NCBI GenBank assembly: GCA_014621425.1
Contig: JAANBB010000010.1
Location: forward strand, 186,001-250,000
DNA: 64,000 nucleotides
Source: Cylindrodendrum hubeiense
Lineage: Eukaryota; Ascomycota; Sordariomycetes; Hypocreales; Nectriaceae
Direction of reading: 5' to 3'
Each line of letters begins with the position of its first letter. Within the stretch, counting starts at the first letter, position 1. The notes below the pieces were generated by a model, which was given only the letters and a program-made list of their open reading frames with translations, had not been told where the DNA came from and did not search any database. Below are positions 33,470 to 46,626 of the stretch, one piece after another. A program made the translations under genes and the position numbers.

Positions 33470-35288
33470 ATGGACTCCGACAAGAAAAACGAGTATTCGG
33501 CGACGACCAAAGTCGTCGACACTGATTCTAAGCCCGCCAATGCCGACGATGCGCGACTTGCACAGCTCGGCCATACACAGGAGCTCAACCGCCAGTTCTC
33601 GCTTGTCACCCTAGGCGCGCTTTGCATCTGCCTTATGGGCACATGGGAGGCACTATCGAGCGTCATTGCAACGGCCTTGCTGAGCGGCGGTGCCCCATGT
33701 CTCTTCTATAATCTGTATGTCCTCAATTGCCAACGTGACACTTGCGACGCAATTAACACGAGTTGAAGCCTTCTTTCCACCATATGTACTCTCTGCATTG
33801 CCTCGTCGCTAGCAGAAATCGCTTCCATTTACCCGACTGCAGGAGGTAAGGATACCTTGTAATCCGGGCGTGAACCTTTTCGTAGGGATATTAATTATTT
33901 ATTCTTCCAGGGCAGTACCATTGGGTTGCAGCACTATGTCCGGCTTCTTCCAGGTCCGCAGCCTCGTTTATGACTGGCTGGATCTCGGTTGGTGGCCAGA
34001 TTGTCTTGACCTCTTCCGCAGCATTTGCTGCCGGTCTTCAAATGCAAGCCCTAATAGTCCTCAACAACGATTCATATACTTCAGCAAGGTGGCAGGGCAT
34101 GCTCTTCTACTGGGCGGTTCTAGTTTACGCCATGGCGCTTAATATCTGGGGATCCAAGCTGTTGCCCACTGCAAACCTGCTATCAGGTACGAACCCAAAC
34201 CCGCATTCTCAACGTCATTGGTGTGTAGCAGTACTAACATCATCCAAGGCGTCCTCCATATTGGCGGATTTTTCGCAATCCTCATCGTCCTTGGAGTTAT
34301 GGCCCCTAAAAACACAGCATCCTTCGTCTTCACTGAATTCGTCAACTCGAGCGGTTGGGACAACGACGGAGTATCATGGCTGGTCGGACTATTGAGTGCC
34401 GTGTATCCCTTCCTTGGGTAAGAAAGACACCGAAAATCCCAGACTTGGATATTCTAACATCAACTTAGATACGACGCCGCTTGCCATCTTGCCGAGGAGA
34501 TGCCCAATGCTAGCCGGAACGTGCCTATTGCTATGATTGGTAGCGTGGCTGCCAACGGACTCATGGGTCTTGTTTACGGCACTATGCTCCTCTTCTCGAC
34601 AAGCTCCCTTGCGTCGCTCCTCGAGACGAAAACGGGATTTCCGTTTATGCAAATCTTCATGGACGTGACGAAAAGCAACGCCGGAGCGACGGTTATGTCC
34701 GTTGTCATTATCGCTACTGCCACAGCCGCCACGGTCGCTGGTGTCACGTCTACATCGAGAACACTATGGGCCTTTGCCCGAGATCGGGCTACACCTTACG
34801 ACGAATATCTGAGCAAGGTCAACAAGAGCCAACAAATCCCCGTACGATCTGTCGTCTTGATTACAGTACTCCAGATGCTCCTGGGATTCATCTATCTCGG
34901 AAACACAACAGCATTCAACGCCATTTTGTCGATGGCAATTATCGGCATGTACGCAAGTTACATGATTCCCATCATTTACATGCTCATCTTTGGCCGTAAG
35001 ACTTTGACTCGGTCAGACTATGGCCCTTTCAAGTTGGGGCCTGTTCTTGGACCTACCTTGAATATTGTCAGCCTCGTATGGATCGTCGTGGTTGTCATTT
35101 TCAGCACATTCCCCAGCGCGATGCCGGTGACGCCCCAAAATATGAACTACTCCGTTGTCGTTATCGCGGGTTGGCTCCTTTTTGGAGTCATATATTACAT
35201 TGGTTTCGCCAAGAATAAGTTTGAGGTGCCACTCGTAGGCAGTCAAGCTATCACGGGGGTTCCCATTGGAGAAGACAGCAGTTGCTGA
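33470..35288 (+). CDS. Amino-acid/choline/GABA permease (APC superfamily)
   Basis: Exons are 33470-33714, 33769-33845, 33911-34186, 34249-34417 and 34469-35288; introns 51-65 bp; 528 aa. The polar N-terminus leads into GHTQELNRQFSLVTLGAL, the entry motif of the fungal ACT/GABA permease group. Next come SLAEIASIYPTAGGQYHWVA (helix 3 region), VYPFLGYDAACHLAEEMPNA (the substrate-path motif with conserved Glu-Glu) and ATAATVAGVTSTSRTLWAFARDRATP. About twelve membrane helices are predicted. Members import GABA, choline or amino acids across the plasma membrane and are commonly controlled by nitrogen supply. It is convergent with the Zn2Cys6 gene downstream. The permease family is certain; the exact substrate is open. 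Confidence 0.93.
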
Positions 35289-35588
35289 GGATTTGTGTCA
35301 TATTTTCTAGCAAGCCTGTAATTAGCATTCATCACAGAAGTAGTAAGGGTGTTTTTTACAAACTATATCAAGTATCACAGGGCACTGAATGAATGGCTTT
35401 GGTAGATGCATTCCCATGTTTCCAATAAGTCAAGACAGTCACATAAGCAGTAGAAGAATTTCATCAGTAATTCATGAGTTAAGAATAATGCACTCCACAT
35501 TACAATTCATCAATTAACTTCCAAGTTCAAGACTAGTACTCTACAAGGTGCTTATAGTAACAGTACAACTACCATTTGAACCCCACTA
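35289..35588. terminator. Shared 3' region of convergent genes
   Basis: These 300 AT-rich bp separate two converging stop codons and probably hold both polyadenylation regions. No gene is seen. Confidence 0.4.
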
Positions 35589-38116
35589 CTAAATCAACCC
35601 CTGAAATCGGCGAGAAATCTCTTCCGGATCCCCGAGAGACATCCCCTGGTCATCCAAACCCGCAAAGCCAAGTGGCATTCCAGGTGATGCTTGATGACTG
35701 GTACTTGTGTGTCCAAATGCATCAAACAGGCTCATCAGATCCCCGCCCATCCTGAGCATGTCTGGAACAGTTGAATCGATGTGGGGGCTCATGTCCTGGG
35801 AATCCCACATGTCCCCAAATCTCGTTGAAGCCTCCCCTCTTTCTGCGGCTTTCTCTCCTGCGGTATCAGCTGCTGGAATCTCCAGACTTGTGTCACCATT
35901 CGTCAAAGCTCGAGGCGCTTCATTCTTTTCCGAGTCACTCTGCAGGCCAAATACCTTGAACCCAGGAAGCAAGCCACGAATAGTTTTCCACAGCCTGCGA
36001 CTTGCATGTCCTTCGCGAGCAAAACTCTTGACCAGTTGCACAGCTTTCAGAAAGCTCTCACGGCATGGCTCAGCAAACACATTGGGCGCGTGGCATACCG
36101 CGAGAAGAATGGCAGCCAGTGCGCTTAACAAGAAATAGTTGAACGCGTTCTGCTGTCGTGCATATATATCGCTCGTATCGTTCAAGTGGACGAGGACTTC
36201 AATAGTGTCCTGGGCGATATCGAGGACCAGTCGTGCACCGTGCATGTCTGCTTTGATACTAGAGGTGCTGAGGAGGTGATGGCGGTGGATCAGTGTGCGC
36301 ATGTGATTGCCACGGAGGTACAGAAGCATTCGTAGACGATGTAGCACTCGTGGTTGGTTTCGCGGCGCAAGACCTAGACGAGGATGTCGTAGCTGAAGGT
36401 CTGATGGGATTGCGTTGAGCCAGTTCTGAGTGAGGAAATCCAAGAAGGCGACTGAATCCTTGGGAATGAACTGAGACGGCAGCTCAAAAGGCGGAAGCGC
36501 TTCCCAGACTTTAGAACAGAGCCTGCCATAAGAGACCATACATCGAAGATAGGGATAGTCATCGCCCTGCATTAACAAAGTCAGCGAGCCGGGAACAACG
36601 CGAGATAGATAGTAGGGCTTGGTCAACTCACAGGTTCAGGTAATTCAGGGTCGATGTCTTTGTCGATGAGTGCAAAGGACAGACTTGTGCCGAAGCTCCA
36701 ACGTCGGTCAAGAACATAGACACACCAAAATGTCCGCACAGCCAGATCTCGTTCCTTGTGTCCCTTGAAGTTTTCGTTGAGGATTGCTTTTCTATGCAGC
36801 CCTATTTCAAGCACTTCACGACTGGAAATACCAATGGCGCGCCAGGCAAGAAGCTCCTCGCCACAGTGGAAGAAGTAAATGCTCTGTTAAAGTGTCAATA
36901 GAGTGGTCCATGCGGGATCAGCGTTGCGATGAGACTTACCAGTATTGTCATGATTTGCACTTCTTTTAGATCTATTTTGGCTTCGCCCGAGACTCGGCAA
37001 ACCACCGACTCAACAGAGTCGACGAGCTTTCTGCTCAGGGCATTGGATCCTTTAGCTTCCATGACAATCGACGTAGCAAGAGCGACCTTGACTATCTGTA
37101 CGTCTTTAAGCTCAATTTGCGTCTTGGGGTCGAGCGGGTTGTCTGGATCTTGAGGAGTGTTTCCTACATTCCGGACATAGTCGAGGATATCGGGCGTCCG
37201 TAATGAAAACTCTTTTATGTTGGTAAAGGGATACACAGACTCAACCTCTTCCTCGTAGACATCCAGCAGTCTTTGGATCTCGTCAAGCTCGAAACTCAAT
37301 AAGCAATCCGATTCCTGTTGGGAGGGTCTAGGTCGATTCTCCGTCTCTTCTGGTGAGGGAGCTTCAGACGGCTCAGGCGACGCCGATCTGCTCTCTGGGG
37401 TTTCGCCGGTTTGGATGCCCATGCGAGTAAGTGAGGTTTCGGCGATGCGGAGACTGAAGGTAGACCTGGTCGGGCCAACGAACTGCGGCTGTCTCGGCTC
37501 ACTGGGGCGATAGTTCGATTCGCTCATGTACACTGGACTCGGGTTCTGTTGAGTGGTGACAGCCGGGGAACGCGAATTCATGAAGGCGGTTCTGGTGTTG
37601 ATTTCCCGGAGAGATTGAGTCAACGAGGCAACTTGCTCACGGAGCCTGGCAACCTCATCGCCCAGGTTTTTATCCTGCGGCCTGTTCTCACGTCAGTCAC
37701 TCTGGATGACCGGCCGGGGTAAGATTGACCTTACCGGTCGGCACCATCCCTCTCTGCTGAGGCATCGTGGCTAGTTTCTTTTGGGAGCTGCGCCTGCGAT
37801 TGCGACTCCGACTGTGGCGGTTGGGTAGTCAAGGTGAAAACACACTTGGCCTCGCTGGTGATACATCTCCGGCAAACCGCCTCATTGTCTTCTTTGATGC
37901 ATTTCAGCTTCTTCTTCTTGCACTCATTACTATGGGCAGTCAGCATCACTCAAGACGCAGCTTCACACACACATACCATGCTACCGGAGCATACTTTGCC
38001 CGCTTCGACCGACGATTTTCCGCCGCCGAGGCCCCGCGTTTCAAGGCTCGCGCTGACGCAGCAGCCGGCGACTGCGGCGTCGCGGCGTCCAAGATCCCGG
38101 CATGGTCAGCGGTCAT
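35589..38116 (-). CDS. Zn2Cys6 transcription factor with coiled coil and fungal-specific domain
   Basis: Exons are 38116-37977, 37929-37735, 37681-36940, 36883-36632 and 36566-35589; introns 47-65 bp; 768 aa. A basic stretch (ENRRSKRAKYAP) precedes the zinc cluster Cys47, 50, 57, 66, 69 and 76 (C-x2-C-x6-C-x8-C-x2-C-x6-C), which is split by intron 1. A heptad-like segment follows (LGDEVARLREQVASLTQSL), fit for dimerisation. The fungal_trans domain includes FELDEIQRLLDVYEEEVESV, REVLEIGLHR and RTFWCVYVLDRRWSFGTS, with the family's Trp-Cys-Val-Tyr-Val-Leu-Asp-Arg core. The C-terminal third is acidic, Ser- and Met-rich, like an activation domain. It is convergent with the amino-acid permease and lies 1.5 kb from a PTH11-like gene. 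Whether it controls either, or the polyketide locus 4-20 kb away, is unknown. Confidence 0.9.
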
Positions 38117-39627
38117 AGTATATGCCCATGGAGATGCGATCCCGGGCCGACTGTTCCGAGGACCGGCAGTAGTCGCGAGATGATGTGGATTGAGAGGGTG
38201 CAGTCGCAGACGCGTAGCGTCTGCGCGTGGTCATTCCTTATATCCTGGCTTATCGCGCTCGGTTAATGCTCGACTCCCCTAAAGGCTGGACAGGGCCCCC
38301 TGGTGTGTGCTAGCCTGAAGAGACAGGCTTGGACTGCTGCTTTTACAAGCCTCCAGCCGAGTGACACGGATCTTTATTTCATTGGTACGTGCATAGGAGA
38401 GTGGATCATCTACTGAATCACTTCAACATGCCGAAAGGGCGCCGCTAAAACAGTCTCGATTCGACTAGTGGTACAGAGCAATGCCGGAGTTACAGCTTCG
38501 TCTCGGCAGCGCATTAACTATAGCCCGGGGAGGCCAGGCGTCTGTTTACCCTACATCTTTGCTTGGAAACAGCCAGATCAGATATATTACGGTCGTGATT
38601 GTCGTGATTAAGGTGCTACACTGACAGAGCATCCTTATTCGCACAAACTATTCGTGTGAAATGGTTGGTTGAAGAGGAAAGGTGTATGTTGACAACTCAA
38701 AGGATTTTGGGAATGCAGTTGCTTCTCGCAGTATGGATGATCACAGTAAATAATCGGGCTTGAAGAGGGTCAAATGAAAATCAGATCCAGCGAAAGCTTC
38801 TTCCTTCAAGGTGCTGAATAAGACGAGAGATGGAATCATTGATATCCAAGAAATACAGACATCGATGAAATCACAACGAACCTGCATCTTGACTATACCG
38901 GGTCCAATATGTGCTCATTTCTTGAATCCTTTTCTCAATTCCCACTGGCTGCCTCCACGTTTTATCCTCCAGTCACGACGTGAGATGTCCCCTTTTGCAT
39001 AGCTAAGTTCACAATTAGGTGCCTCGGATTTCGAGACGTCATAAGCTTCTTTGTCGATTAGTATGACAAATTGTCCACAGTAAACTCGAAGCATCTGGCT
39101 CAATGAGCCAAAACGAAAGCAAAACGACTCATAGCTCAGCTGGTGCCAAATGAAAAAGGTGACGCAACGGGCAAGGCTTGGGAAGTTAATCGTTTGCGTT
39201 TGAAACAGCCCAAACCCAAATTGTCTGGGACACTGTCAAATCTCCACTAAACGCGGAACATAAGCTCCTAGGTCTTGCACTAACGACTGTTGCTTTTGCC
39301 ACTCCCTTGGGAGCCGTCTTCATTTGCTGACCCTTTTTCGAATTTCGAGTTAGTAGGCTGAACGCAAACGCTACAAAAGCCACGCTGGGTCGAGAATGTC
39401 TCACGAAGTATAAAGACAGCTCACCTCGACATTGCGAGCCCGAGTTACAATGAATCATCGACTTTTATTTTCCATCTATTAGTAGGGCTCATTCCGTCAC
39501 AATATTTGAGTGCTCACTGCACAATTTTGCCACGATAAACTCGCACCTGTTCTCACCCATTTCGAGGCAACAGCTTCCCTAAGCTGAACATTGAATACAT
39601 GGCTTAAATGAGCATTTTCTAGCGACC
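38117..39627. other. Intergenic between two divergently oriented genes
   Basis: This is the upstream region of the Zn2Cys6 gene and of the second PTH11-like gene. Small frames (38811-39002, 39186-39458) carry no motif. No repeats or RNA genes were noticed. Confidence 0.5.
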
Positions 39628-40929
39628 ATGGGGATTCATGGCCCGGGGCCGCTGCCTATACTCGTACAATCACCTACCACCACTACCTGGTTTCCTCGCT
39701 AACTCAGGGCTCTGGCTCATACTAGATCAGCGGATGGATTTTAGCAGGCACATCTGCATGCCTTCTTGCTGCTCGCATTTATTTACGCCTCAGAATACAG
39801 AGGCGAAAATTGATGGTTAGCGATTTTTTCATGATTGCCGCATTGATTTGTGGTTGTGTAGCCACCGCTTGCGCTGTCGTTCTGGCAAGATTTGGTGCAC
39901 TTGATGCAGATGTTGAGGCGGATTTGAATGGGTTCAATGGCAACCCAAATGACATCCCCACGATTCTAAAGGTAGGCCCCGCAAATCGATAGTTGGACAG
40001 TGACTAATCGAATCTTGCAAAGGTGTATTGGTTGAATCTGATCCCAATACACATGACCTTTTACCTATACAAGGGCGCTTTACTTTCGATGTACTCACAG
40101 GTGTTCCAGTCACTTATGGTGAGGAGAAGGGCGGCGTTATGGGCGGCAATGGCTTACACCGGTATTGCTTTTGTGGTAACCATGTTGGTTTTGCTATGCA
40201 TTTGCCAGCCACTCCAGTCACTATGGTAAGTGCCAGGAATTTGATTAAAGGCACAATTGTGCCCAAGTTATGAACTAACTAGTTTGGTCAGGGAGATCAA
40301 TCCTGCGAAGACATGCCCACACTATAAGCTTAAACGTATCTTCAGAATCAGCTGGGTACTCAACACTTTCGGAGATCTCCTAGGTGAGTCGGATCCAACC
40401 GGTTTGAGTAGAAACACGTTAACATTTGTTGCAGTATTTCTTCTGCCCTTACTTATCTTACCCGTACTAACCGTTCAGCCGACTCTCAAAGTCGGTGTTT
40501 ACTTCACCATGCTTATTGGTGTTATCACAATTGTCTTTAGTATTCTACGTTTCATCTTTGTCGCAAAGGCAGAAACCGGAGCCTCGATTCCAATAAGCAT
40601 ACCTGGTAAGTCTGGCATTACACCATTCCGTCCCTCAAACGTGACTAATTGAGATCTCAGTACTCTGGGGTACGATTGAATGTAACCTGGGTCTCATTAT
40701 TGCATGCCTGCCGTCTCTTGCCCCGTATTTTCGCAAGTCTAAGGGTGGCACTACAGGGCAGATGGGCCAACAAAATACACCATCGGGATTGAGCAAGCCA
40801 GAGGAGCTGGGGGAGCCCAAATCTACGGAGCATGAGGCATTACCACATACCAGTATCCATGATGGCTCCCAAGATGACAGAGAGACAATACACGATAGCG
40901 ATGGTGATTTGGTGCGAGCAGGGCCCTAA
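39628..40929 (+). CDS. Second PTH11-like membrane protein (rhodopsin/SAT4 domain)
   Basis: Six exons: 39628-39663, 39726-39971, 40023-40225, 40292-40383, 40435-40605 and 40661-40929; introns 51-66 bp; 338 aa. The tiny first exon (12 codons, MGIHGPGPLPIL) joins in phase to a first helix that ends in ARIYLRLRIQRRKL, the usual family hallmark. Then follow VSDFFMIAALICGC, VYWLNLIPIHMTFYLYKGAL, VVTMLVLLCICQPLQSLW with NPAKTC, FLLPLLILPVLTV, and a last helix at VLWGTIECNLGLIIACLPSL. The WGTIECNLG block is typical of the rhodopsin-domain subfamily. The tail is polar, with Asp and His near the end. It is probably a plasma-membrane sensor-like protein; ligand unknown. The exon 1 start is the least certain part. 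Confidence 0.82.
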
Positions 40930-41850
40930 AAGGAAGCAGTTTCTAATAAAGTCGAGTATTTGCACGATGCGAAAAGGTGTTGATGCACTCTGGGTCTCGA
41001 ATTCGGATTGACCGAGAAAAAAGTGCTTGGATTGTATGTCACAAACGCGACCCGAATAAATAACCCCGACAAGACCTATCTAATACGTAATACCAAATAA
41101 GCAAGATATCTGTCCTCATTTGGATCGCTCTTCGATACTAGACATATACTCAACTCCATACACATATGAATCTCAGTAGTGATATGAACATGCATGTCCT
41201 TCTTCATGTAGCCTAACGGTGCATCCAAGTTCAACATTCCTGACCAACACTAGATAAAAGATCACACACCCACCAGATTTCACTGAGCTTATGTTGCAAT
41301 ACGAGCGTGGTGGCAAGGTAGAAAAATCTTAGAATCAGGATCAGACAAAAATCGGCAATCGTAGAAATAAACAACTGGAGTCGTCACTGTTGGTTTTATA
41401 CGTCGCCAGTCGAATGTTACAGATTCTTCCTTCATTAGCGCGCACAGAGGAGAGTGGATTATTTATCATATCACTTTGACATGCTGAAAAGGCGCTGTGA
41501 AAACTGACATGCGGCCCTCCTAAGCGTCCTTGCGGAATCTGGGTTCCGCCAGCTAGTGCGGGTGCGACGGCGGAGCCACACTGAGTAACCAGAGGAATAC
41601 ATATTCCGCACGCCTCTAAAGAAATCCCCGCAGCTGCAATGCTACAATAAAGACACTTGGAGATTGCGGTTGCAAAAAGAGGTTCAATGCGAAAAGTTAC
41701 AGGCTGTAGATGCCAATTTATGCTTGGTCTTATCACGTCTATTGACAAAAGTCGCATTCCGACGCGCTTTCCCGCCTGTTCCCACCATAATCGGAACCAA
41801 AAAGTTCAGCAGCTGCAAGATCAAAAATATACCTGCAGGTAAAATTCATC
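40930..41850. other. Intergenic, promoter side of the GH3 gene
   Basis: The 921 bp contain no supportable gene; the minus-strand frame 41341-41757 lacks any motif. The region is expected to hold the 3' end of the PTH11-like gene and the beta-glucosidase promoter. Confidence 0.5.
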
Positions 41851-44657
41851 ATGGCGGAGATAGATGCCAATGTCTTGGTCTCCAAGATGACCTTGGACGA
41901 GAAATTGTCCTTGCTTGCAGGCGGGTCTCAATGGCGAACTGCTGCGATTGAGCGTCTCGGGGTTCCCAACCTCAAGGTAAGCAAGCCGACAGAGCCATAC
42001 GTTCTAAATTATGAGAAAACAAGAAATAAGAGTCTACTAGATGTCAGACGGCCCGTCTGGGGCGAGAGGAGAAGTCTTTGGCGAAGGCGTCCCAGCCGCA
42101 TTTCTTCCTAGCGGCGTCAGTCTCGGGGCTACGTGGGATGAATCCATCATGTTCGAAATCGGACAATTGCTGGCAGAGGAAGTAAGAACTAGCCTTCTTA
42201 TTCCTTCTGAACTCTCCGAATAACACCATCCTAGTGCAAATCGAAGTCGGCGTCCGTCTCACTGGCTCCCACTATGTGCATCCAGCGCCATCCACTTGGC
42301 GGGCGGAATTTTGAGTCCTTTAGTGAGGATCCCTTCATGACAGGCAAATTGGCAACGGCATACATCCGAGGTTTGCAATCCCGTGGAGTAGGCGCAACGG
42401 CAAAGCATTTTGTTGGTAAGAATTATCCGGTTCACACTCAGTGTCCTCCCAATCACGTCAAGCTCAGCTGATGAAATGTCTACCAGCAAACGATCAAGAG
42501 ACAAAAAGGTTCAAGGTGAACGTCCACCTAGAGCCACGAGTGATGCGTGAAGTCTACCTACTTCCATTCCAGATGGTCGTCCGCGATGCCGATCCTTGGT
42601 GTATGATGACTGCATACAACAAGGTGAATGGTTACCACTGCGATACATCCAAAGAGCTTCTCATAGACATTGCCCGGAACGAATGGGGATGGGAAGGTGT
42701 ATTTATGAGTGACTGGGGAGGAACTAATACGTCGGTCGAATCCATCAATAATGGATTGGACCTCGAGATGCCAGGGCCTCCACTCCTAAGATCCCAGGTA
42801 GCCCTAGAGGAACCTCTACGACAAGGCCTTGTGGATATGAAGCGGGTAGACGAGTCTGCAGCCCGCATCATCCGGCTCCTTCACAAGGCGGGTCGTTTGA
42901 CAGCTGCCCCAGATGATCCTGAATATTGCCGAGACGACCCGCAGATAAAGTCATTGCTGCTACAAGCAGCCAGCGCAGGCATCGTCATGCTTAAGAATGA
43001 GGCCAATGCACTGCCGTTAATACCGAGCGAGGACATCGGAAAAGTTGCAATTATTGGTCCAAACGCGAAGAAAGTAGTTGCTGGTGGAGGAGGAAGCTCT
43101 TACATCAAAGCGCCGTACTGGACGTCCGTCTTTGACTCACTCTCGGGCGAATTGACCCAGAGCGGCACAGATGTTATCTTCGCTGAAGGTGCCAGAGTCA
43201 ATCGATACTTGCAGACCATGTCTACCAAAGTTGCGCGCAATCCGGAAACAGGGATACCCGGTGCTGCTATTGACTGGTATCTTGGCCATGACCTTGGAAC
43301 AGAGCCAGTCGCAAAAACACAGGCGTAAGTCGTAGAACCACGACCGACCCCGAAATCATTGACTTCATATACTGACCACGCGCTCAACAGTGATGACTTG
43401 TATTTCATGTCCTTTGGCACGTTACCAAAGGAAGTGGACCGGGAAACAAACTTCTCATATCGATTCCGCACCATCCTGAAGCCGCTGACTTCAGGACATC
43501 ACAAGTTGTCTTTGGCATCCATCGGCCCCGCAGAGCTCTACTTGGACGGAAAACTGATCGCTCACCAATCCGGTGCTTTTGAGGAAAAGTCAACACTTTT
43601 CTTTACTTACGGAAGCTCTGAGGTTGTTGTTTCCATGGACCTCAACGCAGGACAAGAATATGATATCAGAATTGACTATCGTTCACACGACAGACAACTG
43701 GATCCCGAACTCCTACCACTCTTAAGCCCCATGGAGGATAAATTCCAGGGAGTCAGAATCGGATACGAAGAATTTGACGACTCGAACCTGCCAAGGGAGG
43801 CAGCGCAGCTTGCGAGCGAATGCAGTGCTGCCATTGTCGTTGTTGGCCGAGACAAAGAGTGGGAAACTGAAGGCGAGGACATTCCCATTTTTGAGCTCCC
43901 TGGAGAGCAGGTTCGATTGATTCAAGAAGTGGCAGCTGTGTGTAAACGCACAATTGTCCTCGTCCAAGCCGGCACTCCAGTCAAACTGGAGCCCTGGATT
44001 GATGATGTACAGGCTGTGCTATATACCTGGTACCAAGGCCAGGAACTTGGAAATGCTGCTGCTGCTGTTGTATGTGGCAAGTATAACCCATCTGGTCGAC
44101 TGCCTGTGACATTTCCACGACGAATCGAGGATTGTCCTGCATTTTCATCCTTCCCAGGTGAAAATGAAGAATCACACTACTCTGAAGGTCTCTATGTCGG
44201 CTACAGATGGTGGGATCTCCTTGGAACCAATCCATATTTCCCACTGGGCTTTGGTCTGTCGTACAACTCGTTTGAAGTGTACCCGGGGAGTATTAGTACT
44301 GAAGTGCTACTCGAGAATTCCACCTTGACTCTGAAAGCCCGCGTCAAAAACACTGGGGGAAGCGATCTACCAGGGCGACAGACTGTCATTGCGTGGTACT
44401 CTCAACATTCGCCAATGCGATTAAGGAGACCAGCCAAACAGATGTGCGGCTTTACAAAGTCCCCCGTATCCTTGCCAGGCGAAGAACACGAGATACAGAT
44501 CGAGGTTCCCGCGAATGCGTTTGGAATGTATGACCCCAAGAGGAGGGAGTGGATTGTCGATGCTGATGCCGAATTCGACATACTCCTCGGCACTACTGCG
44601 CAAAATGCAAAGGCTGTTTGGCGTGTGCGTGTGCCAAAAGATATTACATGGAGGTGA
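41851..44657 (+). CDS. GH3 beta-glucosidase with PA14 insert, no signal peptide
   Basis: Exons are 41851-41976, 42041-42181, 42235-42415, 42487-43324 and 43391-44657; 850 aa. The TIM-barrel domain shows MTLDEKLSLLAGG, SDGPSGARG, LGGRNFESFSEDP, GATAKHFV and the nucleophile Asp225 in VFMSDWGGT. The alpha/beta sandwich (IVMLKNEANALPL, KVAIIGPNA) is interrupted by a PA14 module (FSYRFRTILKPLTSGHHKLS ... ELYLDGKLIA) and resumes at VVVGRDKEWETEGED. A fibronectin-III-like C-terminal domain begins near FPLGFGLSYNSFEVYPG. GH3 enzymes of this layout hydrolyse beta-glucosides of aryl and alkyl compounds. No signal peptide is visible, so the enzyme is probably intracellular. Close to a glycosyltransferase and a polyketide synthase it could deglucosylate a metabolite, but ordinary sugar catabolism is equally possible. 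Confidence 0.93.
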
Positions 44658-44911
44658 AATATATCTAGTCTTAAAGCAGTTCAGAACTCTTCCCAATTTA
44701 TCAACGATGCCTTCATAAAGCCACTTATATGAGAAAAGATGACGATTGTATCTCATGATGGAACTCCGCATCTCTGTTTCATGGCATCAGAACATGGCAA
44801 CCCTCAATTGCAAATTTCACTGGCTTTGGCTTTGCATGTAAAAAGATAAAGATCTTATAGAATAATTTGGTCTTAGATTAGGAGTCTACTTTTGAAGTAT
44901 ATGTAGGGGCT

Positions 44912-46626
44912 CTATAAAGATTGGGAAGAGTAGAACCTATCCCGCTTCATAAATACAGAGCAGATAATAAATATTCCGCCACAGACAACCACGATATACC
45001 ACTCCTTCTCCATCGTTTTTACAACTGCTTCAATACACCTCTTCCGTAGCTCAGGACTAACACTTTGCAGCACCTGGCTCCTTGCACCTGCCATAGCACC
45101 CTGGATGTCGGTATCCGAGAAATCTGTATCGACGAGAACATCTTTGAGATTGCGAAAGGTTAAGTTCTGGAAAATGGCACTCGCGACAACAAGACCGATG
45201 AGTTGGCTTGACTGTTGTGAAATGTTGAGAAACTGGATGACATTGGGAAAGTCCGAGGCGCTTGCCAGCTTTGGCCCGAGAGAGTAACCCGCCTGTGTGG
45301 TGGCCAAGCCGAGACCCAGCAACACAGAATAACCATAAGTAGTAGATACAGAGGTAAAGTCGTGCACGGTAGACCATAGAGCACTTCCAATGGTAAGAAA
45401 CACCCCTGAAAAAAGGTACCACACCATTGGATAGCCCGTGTGACGCATTAGGATGCCGCAACCAAGCACCGAGACGATATAGATGCACATGAAGGGTAAC
45501 ATTCGTATCGCGGCCTGCGTACCGGTTTCGCCATGGACGAAGAGGAAGTATAAGGGGATGTAGTAGATGCTCACGAAGATAGAGCATATGCCGCATGCTG
45601 TAGAGATAAACAGCAATGCCATTTGACCGTTCTGAAAAAATTGACCAGGGAAGAGACGAGTTGCTGGCGTGGTGAAGAGGCAAAAGTATTGCGATAGGAT
45701 AAAGACGACGAGCAAGACACCAAAACTGACCATACAGCCGATAGTGGCCGCGTCACTCCAAGCCCAACGGGCACCGCCCATTGTAAACCCAAGTGAAAAG
45801 AACACGTACATTGCAGCTGCTAGGACAGTGCCAAACCAGTCGAACGCGCGTAGTTTCCGGCTCATGCTTAACTCGTTGCAACGGGGCAGCGTGGGAAGGA
45901 TATACACGCACAGTGGAAGTAAAACTCCAACAATGACAGGGTTGATGTAGAAGGCCTTAATTTTGGGGAATTATTTCGTTAATAATCATTGTATCGGCAT
46001 CGGGAAAATGAGGGATAGCTTACCCATCGCCACGTTGCAGCACTATCTGCAAAGAGGCCCCCAACGATTGGACCCAGGATTGCTCCCGAGCCGTAGACCA
46101 AAGCAATCATGCCCATAAATATGGGCTGTTCGCTGGGGAGACATAGTGCCGTGAACAGGTTGAGGGTGCCAAGATACATGCCTGCACCACCAGCTCCAGC
46201 CCACACTCTCCCCACGATCATGGAGTTCATGGTAGGGGCTGCACCGCAAAGCGCGCTGCCAGCGGCGAACATGACCAAGCTGCTGATGTATATCCACTTG
46301 GTGTTGAAGAGGCCGTATGCCCGACCTACAGGGAAGCTGGTCACAGTGCAACCCAGACAGAAGCCACTGCCTAGCCAGCCGAGGTCTACAACATTGCCGA
46401 AGGCCTCAGAAATGTCGGCTTGAATATCAGCGACGATAGTGTTATCGAGTCCGTAGAGCAGGTTTGCTGAGAAAATCGATACGCATATCAGGAACCAACG
46501 AATTCCTGTTACCTGGCGCTCGATTGTCTTGACAGAGTTGTCTGAGCTCTCCACAACTTCGTTGTTTTCCAAAGTTCGCTCATCCTTGCTTTGAAGAGCC
46601 AAGTCTGGGACATCCTCGTTCAACAT
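44912..46626 (-). CDS. MFS multidrug/toxin efflux pump, DHA2 (14-TM) type
   Basis: Exons are 46626-46024 and 45955-44912 with a 68-bp intron; 548 aa. After a polar N-terminus of about 45 residues comes LLYGLDNTIVADIQADISEAFG, the antiporter motif of the drug:H+ DHA2 family. VGRAYGLFNTKWIYISSLVMF (loop 2-3), GRVWAGAGGAGMYLGTLNLF (helix 5) and ALVYGSGAILGPIVGGLFAD (motif C) follow. Further hydrophobic segments raise the count to about fourteen. Related pumps export fungal polyketides and mycotoxins. It is convergent with the beta-glucosidase (254 bp apart) and lies in the same stretch as the glycosyltransferase and polyketide synthase, which makes product export its likely job. Substrate specificity cannot be read from sequence. 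Confidence 0.9.
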
